A stretch of DNA of 64,000 nt from a virus, in IMG/VR virus record IMGVR_UViG_3300029922_000042, positions 1-64,000 of that record; one strand, written 5' to 3'. Position 1 is the first letter of the stretch; each line of letters opens with the position of its first letter. A program made the position numbers and the translations under genes. This document shows, one piece after another, positions 57,492 to 64,000 of the stretch. The notes under the pieces were generated by a model, which made no database searches, was not told the origin of the DNA, and was given only the letters and a program-made list of their open reading frames with translations.

Positions 57492-58481
57492 TTACGAAAC
57501 ATTTTTATGCAAGTGTAATTCAATGGTAGAATGAGGCTCCTCCAAAGCTTTAATGGGCGTTCGACTCGCCTCACTTGCTTGTAATTGTTTAATTAATAAA
57601 TTAGGTTCTTTTACTATTTCCTCCCAATTACCACCATATTTTTTAGTCTTAATGATAACTAGATTTGGCACTTTAGCTGTTTTCATTTTGTACTCTGCTT
57701 CTTTAGTAATATATCCTTTCAATTCAACGAAAATATTGTTTAAAATAAAGTCAGGATAGTAATTGCGGGATTTACCGTCTAACGTAGTATAAGGAAATCC
57801 TTTTAAGTTTCTAGAATAAGATAGATTTAATTGTTCGGCTATTTTGCAAAAATTATATTCCATAGTTGACTGACAGTGTATTATTGTACCATCTTTTTTG
57901 GTATAGTCTGAGTGTTTACCCCAACCTCCACCTTTACGAGGGCCTCCGGTTTTACCTTTCAATACTTTTGATTGCAGTAACTTATAACAAGCTGAAGAAC
58001 ATGTTGACTTTCTGCAGTGTGTTTTAAATGGGTTAAGACATATTATACATATTTTATTCACTATTTTAACGACTTGTCCATTTTTATATCTAAAACGAGG
58101 AATACCGTCGTTTTCGTAACGATTTTTTAATGCTAAACTTATGTTCATATTTTTAGTTTTAATTTGTTTTGTTGTTAGATGACTATTCCTATATTTAGCG
58201 CTGCAAGACTTATTGCAAAAATTTAGTTTTGTTCGTTTGATTTCCTTCTGTAATTTATATCTTGTTTTTCCACACTGAGCACAAGTTACAAGTTTTGCAG
58301 CATTAGGTTTGCATTGTTTTGAACAATAATCGGACACACGACAACTAAGTTTATTTGCAATCTGACGTTGCACTTCATTTTTATTTTTGTAGTATGTTTT
58401 ATGACAATTACAACATTCTAAAGGTATAAGATCTCTAGAACCACAAGTGTCAAATATAGCTTGTAACATCAATATCTTCAT
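57492..58481 (-). CDS. PD-(D/E)XK homing-type endonuclease with zinc-binding Cys clusters
   Basis: Start ATG at 58481 (MKILMLQAIFDTCG); a GTG 8 codons upstream is also in frame. The protein is 329 residues. Several Cys pairs occupy the first half (ECCNCHKTYY, DYCSKQC, VTCAQCGK, NFCNKSC, CIICLNPF), suggesting tandem zinc fingers that read DNA. The C-terminal half has a PD-(D/E)XK nuclease core: YYPDFILNN then IFVELKGYI. The last ~25 residues are translated from sequence antisense to tRNA-Gly. It is the only minus-strand gene in the cluster and is wedged between tRNA-Gly and tRNA-Asp, as expected for a selfish element using a tRNA as target. Confidence 0.72.
   Translation of the reverse strand: MKILMLQAIFDTCGSRDLIPLECCNCHKTYYKNKNEVQRQIANKLSCRVSDYCSKQCKPNAAKLVTCAQCGKTRYKLQKEIKRTKLNFCNKSCSAKYRNSHLTTKQIKTKNMNISLALKNRYENDGIPRFRYKNGQVVKIVNKICIICLNPFKTHCRKSTCSSACYKLLQSKVLKGKTGGPRKGGGWGKHSDYTKKDGTIIHCQSTMEYNFCKIAEQLNLSYSRNLKGFPYTTLDGKSRNYYPDFILNNIFVELKGYITKEAEYKMKTAKVPNLVIIKTKKYGGNWEEIVKEPNLLIKQLQASEASRTPIKALEEPHSTIELHLHKNVS
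57509..57579 (+). tRNA. tRNA-Gly (UCC)
   Basis: Acceptor GCAAGTG/CACTTGC, D-arm ATTC/GAAT, anticodon stem AGGCT/AGCTT, loop CCTCCAA (TCC). Position 33 is C rather than the near-universal U. T-arm GGGCG/CGCCT, loop TTCGACT. CCA is not encoded. It overlaps the 3' end of the minus-strand endonuclease gene. Confidence 0.82.
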
Positions 58482-58528
58482 ATGAGTTATATTACCACTA
58501 TCCACTCCAAACTAGCAACAACGATTAT

Positions 58529-58604
58529 GCTCTATTAATGTAAGGGTTAGCAATGCCGACCTGTCACGCCGGAAGAACGGATTCGAGTTCCGTATAGAGC
58601 GCCA
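58529..58604 (+). tRNA. tRNA-Asp (GUC)
   Basis: Acceptor GCTCTAT/ATAGAGC, discriminator G as in other tRNA-Asp, CCA encoded. Anticodon stem CCGAC/GCCGG with one mismatch, loop CTGTCAC (GTC). T-arm ACGGA/TCCGT, loop TTCGAGT. Confidence 0.88.
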
Positions 58605-58614
58605 CTAAAACAAA

Positions 58615-59139
58615 ATGACAATAACTAAAAGAGACGATAGATGGTATGATGAACGAGGTAATAGTTGGAGAACAGAAGAATCAGCTACTACATACTCACT
58701 TACCCTAATTAATTGTAGAGATTGTAGTAATTGTAATAATTGTATAGGTTGTAGTAGTTGTAGTAGTTGTAGTGGTTGTAATAGTTGTAGTGGTTGTAGT
58801 ACTTGTTATAATTGTAGTGGTTGTAGTGCTTGTAATATTTTTAATTATTGTCATGATTGCAGTAGTTGTTTTAATTGTTATAGTTGTACTGATTGTAGTA
58901 ATTGTAGTGATTGTAATTATTGTAGTCGTTGTAGTGATTGTAGTAGTTGCAGTAATTGTATTGATTGTAATATTTGTAGTGATTGTAGTTATTGTAGTAG
59001 TTGTAGTAGTTGTACTAACTGTAATCATTGTGAATTGTGTGGAAAATTAGTTGATCAAAAGTTTCAAGAAAAGATTAAAGACCCATTAATTAGGACAGAG
59101 TTTAATGTAGAAAACAGGTTACTAGAACCAGACTTATAA
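58615..59139 (+). CDS. Cys-every-third-residue repeat protein 4 (longest), with C-terminal tag
   Basis: This 174-residue paralog has the N-terminal module ITKRDDRWYDERGNSW and SLTLINC, then about 36 xxC tripeptides with one interruption (NIF in place of xxC). The tail ends in ENRLLEPDL. It starts 10 bases after tRNA-Asp. It is the longest of the five ladders, so the number of tripeptides varies from 23 to 36 between copies. Confidence 0.75.
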   Translation: MTITKRDDRWYDERGNSWRTEESATTYSLTLINCRDCSNCNNCIGCSSCSSCSGCNSCSGCSTCYNCSGCSACNIFNYCHDCSSCFNCYSCTDCSNCSDCNYCSRCSDCSSCSNCIDCNICSDCSYCSSCSSCTNCNHCELCGKLVDQKFQEKIKDPLIRTEFNVENRLLEPDL

Positions 59140-59143
59140 ATTT

Positions 59144-59425
59144 ATGCAGTTAATTGAACAAACAATACTAGACTATATTGTAAAACCTGATAAACTTGAA
59201 ACTAAGTTGTCTCATATTATTGGATTTAATATAGTCAAAAACAAGCTATCACCAACCTCAATCAAATGTGTTACTACAATACTAGAACAGGAAAAGGATG
59301 CAGTGGATTATTTTACTGTTCATCCATATACTAGGCTAGGTTGTGATAATACCAATTATGATAGGCAAAATGATTCTTTGTACCAATCACCTAACCAATT
59401 TCGTTACTTAACATACACTGATTAA
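59144..59425 (+). CDS. Unknown 93-residue protein
   Basis: A soluble, helical N-terminal half and a polar C-terminal half rich in Tyr and Asn. It lies 4 bases after the Cys-repeat gene and overlaps the Cas4-like nuclease start (TAATG). No motif recognised. Confidence 0.5.
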   Translation: MQLIEQTILDYIVKPDKLETKLSHIIGFNIVKNKLSPTSIKCVTTILEQEKDAVDYFTVHPYTRLGCDNTNYDRQNDSLYQSPNQFRYLTYTD

Positions 59426-60198
59426 TGACCTGGCGCTTCTCACATTCAAGTATAGGAAGTTACAAGCAATGTCCTAAGAAGTATGAACTTACCTACCTTC
59501 AAAAAGGTAAAGTACAAAAAGAGGATACAGTTGAACTATTCTTAGGAAAAAGGGTGCATGAATGTTTAGAAGTATTATATCACTATGCTAATTTAGGCAA
59601 TACCTGGCTTTTAAAAGATTTGACTGATCTATTTATCGTTTTATGGGAAGAGAAATGGAATAATGATATAAAGATAGTTAGATTCGGCCTACCTGCTCTA
59701 CATTACCTTGATTTAGGTATAAAACAACTAACTGACTACTATAATAAGTATCATCCTTTCAACCAACACAAATCCCTGAGTTTAGAGCAGAAGCTATATT
59801 TTAATTTAGCCCAAGATGAAAAGTATGTAATGTCTGGAGTAATTGATAGGATAGAAGAAATTGAGCCTGACTATCTAGCTATTCATGATTATAAGACTGG
59901 TAAGAATATGATGAGTCAGAAAGAATGTGACTCAGACCGACAACTTGCTACTTATGCTATTGGGGTTTTAAATAAATATCCTGCTACTCAAAAAATTGAT
60001 TTAGTCTGGCATTATCTACTATATAATGTTGAAGTTGTATCTAGTAGGACTGCTGAACAATTAGAAAAGTTAAAGGTTGAACTGATAACAGATATTGATA
60101 CTATATCTAAAGCTGTTACAGATAATAACTTCAAAACTAATATATCACGTTTATGTGATTGGTGTGAAGTTAAGAAATTTTGTCCTGCTCACAAATAA
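59425..60198 (+). CDS. Cas4/RecB-like PD-(D/E)XK exonuclease with probable Fe-S cluster
   Basis: A 257-residue protein. The N-terminus has FSHSSIGSYKQCPKKY (first cluster Cys). The middle has GKRVHECLE, then MSGVIDRIEE (Asp) and AIHDYKTGK (the D-x-K pair), followed by DRQLATYA (QxxxY). The C-terminus has CDWCEVKKFCPAH, providing three more Cys. This is the layout of Cas4/AddB-type nucleases with a 4Fe-4S cluster. There is no CRISPR array in the window, so a role in phage recombination or DNA-end processing is more likely. Confidence 0.8.
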   Translation: MTWRFSHSSIGSYKQCPKKYELTYLQKGKVQKEDTVELFLGKRVHECLEVLYHYANLGNTWLLKDLTDLFIVLWEEKWNNDIKIVRFGLPALHYLDLGIKQLTDYYNKYHPFNQHKSLSLEQKLYFNLAQDEKYVMSGVIDRIEEIEPDYLAIHDYKTGKNMMSQKECDSDRQLATYAIGVLNKYPATQKIDLVWHYLLYNVEVVSSRTAEQLEKLKVELITDIDTISKAVTDNNFKTNISRLCDWCEVKKFCPAHK

Positions 60199-60203
60199 TT
60201 TTA

Positions 60204-60279
60204 GGCTGTATAGTGAAAGTGGATATCATACAATTCTTCTAAATTTGAGTTCCTGGTTCGATCCCAGGTACAGCCACCA
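60204..60279 (+). tRNA. tRNA-Arg (UCU)
   Basis: Acceptor GGCTGTA/TACAGCC with ACCA, D-stem TGA/TCA, anticodon stem CAATT/ATTTG (one mismatch), loop CTTCTAA (TCT). T-arm CCTGG/CCAGG, loop TTCGATC. Confidence 0.85.
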
Positions 60280-60343
60280 TTTTAAAACCGAAGCCGTTGA
60301 ACTTCATTAAATCTTCAACAAACAACAAATAAACACTAACTAT

Positions 60344-60886
60344 ATGAATAAAGTACCTATTACTAAAACCGCCCTACAAGCACTTTCAACTCCTACTAAA
60401 GATGTGATTGACAAGGCTTCACCACTAATTAAACGCTTTGCTGAAATTATCATGGGTTATTATAGCCCTGAAGAACCAGCTGTTTTTGAGTCTGAAGGAG
60501 ATAAGACAGTCCAAGCTTTGTTTGATAAATGGCCTAAAGATGATACTACTTTGCGGCTAGCTGAATTGACTGAGGCTATTTACGGATATAAGCCTGTTGT
60601 TAAAGATAATAAGACGATTAAATTTGGAGAATTGATTAAGTACAATAGTGACGTCTATGTAACTGTGCATAGTGATAGTAATAGTTTTTATGTTGCTTCA
60701 GTGAATGGAGCAAATTGTCTACGTCTATATCCAAATAATGCTATTAATAAAGTTACGGCTGCTGAAGCTGGTATTTTTGTTAAAGAATTCTTGAAAGTTA
60801 AACCTAGTATATTACTTACTACGCTAGGTAAGGTAGCTATCAGTATTGTTTTAGAGTTTTTGGAACAGGTTGGAGATAATATTTAA
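60344..60886 (+). CDS. Unknown 180-residue protein
   Basis: A soluble alpha/beta protein with no recognised motif. It has a strong A/C-rich leader (CAACAAACAACAAATAAAC) like other apparently highly expressed genes in this window. It lies between tRNA-Arg and tRNA-Asn. Confidence 0.55.
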   Translation: MNKVPITKTALQALSTPTKDVIDKASPLIKRFAEIIMGYYSPEEPAVFESEGDKTVQALFDKWPKDDTTLRLAELTEAIYGYKPVVKDNKTIKFGELIKYNSDVYVTVHSDSNSFYVASVNGANCLRLYPNNAINKVTAAEAGIFVKEFLKVKPSILLTTLGKVAISIVLEFLEQVGDNI

Positions 60887-60892
60887 TCTAGT

Positions 60893-60968
60893 TGGTGTGT
60901 AGCTCAATTGGTAGAGCAATCGATTGTTACTCGATAGGTTCTTGGTCCGACTCCAAGCACACCAGCCA
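60893..60968 (+). tRNA. tRNA-Asn (GUU)
   Basis: Acceptor TGGTGTG/CACACCA, discriminator G, CCA encoded. D-arm GCTC/GAGC, anticodon stem ATCGA/TCGAT with loop TTGTTAC (GTT). T-arm CTTGG/CCAAG, loop TCCGACT. Confidence 0.92.
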
Positions 60969-61034
60969 ACATTTGCTAGGTAGTTTAATATTATGTGTTA
61001 TAATGATGACTTCAATAGACTATCTGCTAGCGTA

Positions 61035-61114
61035 GTTGCGACCCATTATTAAACGCACTTGTAAAACCACAGCTTTCTAAGCTGTTGATGTCGTGTCAAG
61101 AACGACCCTGGCTG
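61035..61114 (+). tRNA. Possible aberrant tRNA (UCU-type anticodon arm)
   Basis: A good anticodon arm (ACAGC-TTTCTAA-GCTGT, 61069-61085) and T-arm (GTCGT-GTCAAGA-ACGAC, 61090-61106) are correctly spaced. The following CCTGGCT has no convincing 5' acceptor partner (AGTTGCG near 61034 pairs only with wobbles and a mismatch), and the D-arm is oversized. It may be a degenerate or rearranged tRNA. Confidence 0.35.
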
Positions 61115-61121
61115 TCAATTT

Positions 61122-61304
61122 ATGAATGAACAACAACGTAAGAAAAAACTAGTAGATGTAATAAATCTGGTTGATGATGAACTTAGACTAGTTATCAAAG
61201 CAACTTATGCTAAAGAGCGTACAACTGAGGAAAGACTAGCAATTGCAGATATAATAGAGGCTCAAGGCCGACTATTAGATGCACAGTCACGTCTCGAAAA
61301 ATAA
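61122..61304 (+). CDS. Small 60-residue charged protein
   Basis: A helical, highly charged protein (VDDELRLVIKATYAKERTTEER) with coiled-coil character. It lies between two tRNA genes. Function unknown. Confidence 0.5.
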   Translation: MNEQQRKKKLVDVINLVDDELRLVIKATYAKERTTEERLAIADIIEAQGRLLDAQSRLEK

Positions 61305-61309
61305 ACTTT

Positions 61310-61386
61310 TGCGGGAGGGTAGGTTAGATCTACAGAAGTCTCATAAGCTTCTTTAAACTAGGTGCAATTCCTAGTCTCCGCACCCA
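61310..61386 (+). tRNA. tRNA-Met (CAU)
   Basis: Acceptor TGCGGGA/CTCCGCA (one mismatch) and CCA, D-arm GTAG/CTAC, anticodon stem GAAGT/GCTTC with loop CTCATAA (CAT). T-arm CTAGG/CCTAG, loop TGCAATT. The 5' part resembles initiator tRNA, but CAU could also belong to elongator Met or a lysidine-modified Ile tRNA. Confidence 0.82.
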
Positions 61387-61393
61387 TTTAAAT

Positions 61394-61819
61394 ATGAACC
61401 ATAACCTTTGTCCTAACTGTAATAATACTGGAAAATATCTTGAATACTTTGATTCTTTCTATTGTCCTGACTGTGATAACTGGCTTGAACCAATTTGTGA
61501 GGATAAAGAATGTAGATATTGTAGTGATAGGCCGGAAAAGCCTAGTTTACAATTTTTACCTAATAAAAAGACTTATTCTGACTTAATAGGTGATTTAATG
61601 GAATATAATCATTTCGTAGCTCTAACCGTATCTGGTTCTATAATAACTGAAGATGGTTATGTCGAATCTGTATTTATTGATGGTATTCATAGACCGGAGA
61701 TATATATTGAGGGTGGCTGGACATTGGAACCGGATAGTAAATTTTATAAACACTACGAATTATTAGAGTTGGGTAAAGCATTTCCTGATAAGGTAATTCA
61801 ATTAGAATGGTGTACCTAG
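61394..61819 (+). CDS. Zinc-ribbon-containing protein, unknown
   Basis: A 141-residue protein. The N-terminus has four Cys pairs (CPNCNNTG, YCPDCDNW, CEDKECRYC) typical of zinc ribbons. The rest is an acidic domain with many aromatic residues. It could be a nucleic-acid-binding or adaptor protein. It precedes the fifth Cys-repeat gene by 1 base. Confidence 0.55.
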   Translation: MNHNLCPNCNNTGKYLEYFDSFYCPDCDNWLEPICEDKECRYCSDRPEKPSLQFLPNKKTYSDLIGDLMEYNHFVALTVSGSIITEDGYVESVFIDGIHRPEIYIEGGWTLEPDSKFYKHYELLELGKAFPDKVIQLEWCT

Positions 61820-61820
61820 T

Positions 61821-62228
61821 ATGACAATAACTAAAAGAGACGATAGATGGTATGATGAACGAGGTAATAGCTGGGATACTGAAGAAGCAGCTACTTTATA
61901 CTCACCTACCCTAACCGATTGTACTAATTGTTATAATTGTTATAGTTGTACTAATTGTAGTCATTGTAGTAGTAGTTGTATTAATTGTAAAGATTGTAGT
62001 AGTTGTAGAGATTGTTATAATTGTAGTAATTGTAGTAGTTGTAGAGATTGTTATTATTGTAGTAATTGTATTAATTGTAATAGTTGTAGAAGATGTAGTC
62101 GTTGTGATAGCTGTAGTGATTGTAGTGAGTGTATTGGTTGTAATGACTGGACTAATAATAAGAAATATGAACCAGTAATTAGACCATTTATAGATTGTAG
62201 AGATAGACTATTAGACCCTTATTTATGA
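61821..62228 (+). CDS. Cys-every-third-residue repeat protein 5, with C-terminal tag
   Basis: This 135-residue paralog has the N-terminal module ITKRDDRWYDERGNSW and YSPTLTDC, about 25 xxC tripeptides with one slipped step (SSSC), and the tail RPFIDCRDRLLDPYL. That tail is identical to the paralog at 27674, 34 kb away. The N-terminal module is closest to the copy at 58615. It overlaps the next gene by 4 bases. Confidence 0.75.
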   Translation: MTITKRDDRWYDERGNSWDTEEAATLYSPTLTDCTNCYNCYSCTNCSHCSSSCINCKDCSSCRDCYNCSNCSSCRDCYYCSNCINCNSCRRCSRCDSCSDCSECIGCNDWTNNKKYEPVIRPFIDCRDRLLDPYL

Positions 62229-62602
62229 ATTCCAAATTTGAACAATTATTACGAACTAAAGGCTGGGTAGTTGAAAATAACAATATTTATGTCAAGGATT
62301 ACCATTTTATATTGAATAATATGGATAAGTTAGTATCCATCAATGTATACTTTTCAGGCTATACCAATGATGGATTTCCCAAGTTTGCTAGATATTCAGC
62401 TTTAAATAAATCAAGTATCTATTTATCCAAAGCTAATGCATATACTATAATTAAGAGTAAAGATAGAATTATATTAATGTTGGATCTAGCTGGGCAAGAA
62501 TGTGCTATTAAATTTTTAATGTATAGTGAAGCAGTCCATACACTTATGCATCAAGCTAAACTAATATTGGACCAAGCTAATCAAACTTATGCAAGTATCT
62601 AG
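62225..62602 (+). CDS. Unknown 125-residue protein
   Basis: A soluble alpha/beta protein; the last third is helical (AIKFLMYSEAVHTLMHQ). No motif recognised. It overlaps the Cys-repeat gene (ATGA) and the phosphatase gene by 14 bases, so all three are co-translated. Confidence 0.55.
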   Translation: MNSKFEQLLRTKGWVVENNNIYVKDYHFILNNMDKLVSINVYFSGYTNDGFPKFARYSALNKSSIYLSKANAYTIIKSKDRIILMLDLAGQECAIKFLMYSEAVHTLMHQAKLILDQANQTYASI

Positions 62603-63332
62603 TAATAAGCAAAGAGTGTTAGTACTATCAGATGTTCATCAAGATATAGCTAGACTAAGATATATTTTAACCCACGAAGACTACGATTTTATAGTTAATT
62701 TAGGGGATTTGTTTGATTCATTTGATTATAGGAGAGAAGATGATATAGTAGATACTTGTAAATTCATAACTGAGTATATAGATAATCCTAACTATATTTC
62801 ACTTCAAGGCAATCATGACCTACATTATCTATACAGTAGTCCTATGACTTGGTGCTCTGGTTATCATAAAAATAAAGAGAAAGTAATTAATAGGTACTTT
62901 AAACAGGATAAAATAGAAGTAAGAAAGAAGTTTCGATGGTATTGTTGGATAGATGACTTTCTTTGTACCCATGCTGGACTACATCCTTATTACCTAAGCC
63001 CTATGCAATCTTTAAATAAGGAAGAGTTATCAATTTGGTTAGACAATGAAAGTAAGAAGGCTGAAACTAATTTACTCATAGAACAACCTCATTGGTTTTA
63101 TAGTGCTGGAAAAGCTAGAGGTGGTAGAGCTAGTGTAGGAGGGATTGTTTGGTTAGATTTTAATCAAGAATTTGTAGCAATAGATGGCCTAAATCAGTTA
63201 TGCGGTCATACTCCTTACAATAACATAACTCAATACAAGAATACTAATAGTTATGATATTGATTGTCATGTAGCTCAATATCTTATAATACAGAATGGTA
63301 AGTTAGAAATTAAAGACTATGTAGATTTATGA
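62589..63332 (+). CDS. Calcineurin-type metallophosphoesterase (PPP-like)
   Basis: A 247-residue protein with all metal-binding motifs: VLSDVHQD (Asp, His), NLGDLFDSF, QGNHDLH, CTHAGLHP and a final LCGHTPYN. This matches the PPP-like serine/threonine phosphatase and Ap4A-hydrolase group, including the lambda phosphatase. It could dephosphorylate proteins or nucleotides. It overlaps genes on both sides. Confidence 0.8.
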   Translation: MQVSSNKQRVLVLSDVHQDIARLRYILTHEDYDFIVNLGDLFDSFDYRREDDIVDTCKFITEYIDNPNYISLQGNHDLHYLYSSPMTWCSGYHKNKEKVINRYFKQDKIEVRKKFRWYCWIDDFLCTHAGLHPYYLSPMQSLNKEELSIWLDNESKKAETNLLIEQPHWFYSAGKARGGRASVGGIVWLDFNQEFVAIDGLNQLCGHTPYNNITQYKNTNSYDIDCHVAQYLIIQNGKLEIKDYVDL

Positions 63333-63517
63333 AATATTTCGTCACTTATAAAGAGGCTAACTATCCTAAAACTTGGACTTGTTCTAATGAACCTGCTTGG
63401 GAATCTAGTTTTCGTGAATTCAATAATCTTAAAGATGCCGAAGATCTGATAAATGGTATAATTAATCAAACTGAATATTTTAAAGATATTAATTTATCTG
63501 TTGCAGTAGTTATGTAA
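63329..63517 (+). CDS. Unknown 62-residue protein
   Basis: A small protein with KYFVTYKEANYPKTWTC and a helical middle (EFNNLKDAEDLINGII). It overlaps the phosphatase by 4 bases and ends 3 bases before tRNA-Ser. No family known. Confidence 0.5.
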   Translation: MKYFVTYKEANYPKTWTCSNEPAWESSFREFNNLKDAEDLINGIINQTEYFKDINLSVAVVM

Positions 63518-63520
63518 TTT

Positions 63521-63607
63521 GGCAGCATCGCATAATGGTATTGCCCCTCATTTGAAGTGAGAGTGCGGGTAACACCGGTGAGGGTTCGAGTCCTTCTGCT
63601 GCCTCCA
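63521..63607 (+). tRNA. tRNA-Ser (UGA)
   Basis: Acceptor GGCAGCA/TGCTGCC with TCCA, D-arm GCA/TGC, anticodon loop TTTGAAG (TGA). The long variable arm is typical of serine tRNA. T-arm GAGGG/CCTTC, loop TTCGAGT. Confidence 0.88.
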
Positions 63608-63613
63608 ATTTAA

Positions 63614-63687
63614 CCAGATATAGCGTAATAGTAGCGTACAAGCCCTGGGAGCTTGTGGTGTCTGTGCAACTCAGACTATCTGGACCA
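63614..63687 (+). tRNA. tRNA-Pro (UGG)
   Basis: Acceptor CCAGATA/TATCTGG with ACCA. Anticodon stem CAAGC/GCTTG, loop CCTGGGA (TGG, with G37 as usual for proline). Position 33 is C, not U. T-arm GTCTG/CAGAC, loop TGCAACT. Confidence 0.87.
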
Positions 63688-63694
63688 TTATTTA

Positions 63695-64000
63695 CTAGTT
63701 ACCGGGTCCGAAACTGTCCTTAACCAGACAAAGTAGGTACCAAATACAGATAGAGAACTGTAGTCAACAACGCACACTTAGTAAATGGAGTGTGGACGGA
63801 AATGAGCCAGGGAATCTGGATGATACCGTGCAGCCAACAACTTAGTAATAAGTCTGTGGACATGATAGGTGAAGGTCAGGATAACAACCTGGACAAGTCC
63901 TAAAGGGTTATGTAAATAGTATAGCAATATACAGCCCAGTACCTTGAAATATAGGTGTGTTGAGCCTGGTAATTAGTAAAACATACACACGTAATTTAAT
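63695..64000 (+). ncRNA. Large structured non-coding RNA, continuing past the window
   Basis: No ORF of any length is seen, base composition is more GC than in neighbouring genes, and several local stems are visible: CACACT/AGTGTG (about 63772-63793), CCAG/CTGG (about 63811-63820), CAGG/CCTG (about 63876-63890) inside an outer GGAC/GTCC. It directly follows the tRNA cluster. GOLLD and ROOL RNAs of phages often occur in exactly this position, but I cannot confirm a match to either. Confidence 0.5.

Noticed and set aside
58705-59028. Long antisense ORFs rich in Thr and Ile, and frame-shifted Val/Ile-rich ORFs, over the Cys-ladder genes
   Set aside because: They are by-products of the repeated codons in the other frames; they have no independent leader or conserved ends.
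59425-60198. A CRISPR-Cas system because of the Cas4-like nuclease
   Set aside because: No repeat-spacer array and no other cas gene are visible; Cas4/RecB-like nucleases are common in phages.

Overview
The window is a piece of a large, tailed double-stranded DNA phage genome. It is AT-rich and densely packed, with many stop/start overlaps (ATGA, TAATG). It carries a terminase, a tail fibre, a full replisome, a nucleotide-metabolism block and a cluster of tRNA genes. Start codons almost never have a Shine-Dalgarno sequence; they follow short A/C/T-rich leaders. This points to a host whose translation does not rely on Shine-Dalgarno pairing, such as Bacteroidota or some cyanobacteria. The host cannot be fixed from the sequence.

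Layout. 0-4.2 kb: tail fibre with an SGNH esterase domain and a Ser/Ala repeat protein. 4.2-5.6 kb (minus): a fragment of an RNA polymerase beta subunit and a papain-like peptidase. 6.0-12.2 kb: MazG, dCMP deaminase, B12-dependent ribonucleotide reductase, HNH homing endonuclease, Nudix hydrolase, thymidylate kinase and ThyX, which together make and clean up dNTPs. 12.2-13.0 kb: a non-coding region with a structured RNA and switch-like alternative hairpins. 13.6-20.3 kb: uncharacterised genes and the large terminase (minus). 20.3-25.4 kb: a Ycf46-like AAA+ ATPase split by a group I intron, followed by DUF3150-, DUF1257/Ycf35- and DUF2997-like genes. 25.4-39.4 kb: SbcD/SbcC, SF2 helicase, primase, DnaB helicase with an intein, and a UDG-polymerase A fusion. 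39.4-53.9 kb: winged-helix-like proteins, a GP88-like protein, a JAB protease and ThiF/E1 pair, a probable ssDNA-binding protein, a RecA/UvsX recombinase, a radical-SAM-like protein, a RuvC-like resolvase and an HhH-GPD glycosylase. 54.2-63.7 kb: about 13 tRNA genes interleaved with small proteins, a Cas4-like nuclease, a phosphatase and a PD-(D/E)XK endonuclease. The last 310 bases look like the start of another large structured RNA.

The most unusual signal is a shared C-terminal octapeptide, roughly [DNE]-R-[KRL]-L-[ED]-x-[DEY]-L followed by stop. It ends eleven otherwise different proteins between 25.4 and 62.2 kb. Five of these are paralogs in which every third residue is cysteine for 23-36 repeats. 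The motif looks like a common targeting or docking tag, and I know of no description of it. Other notable points are two splicing elements (intron and intein) both placed in Walker A motifs, an isolated RpoB fragment, a phage ThiF-JAB pair, promoters placed so that the start codon is the predicted first transcribed base, and strong hairpins directly in front of start codons.
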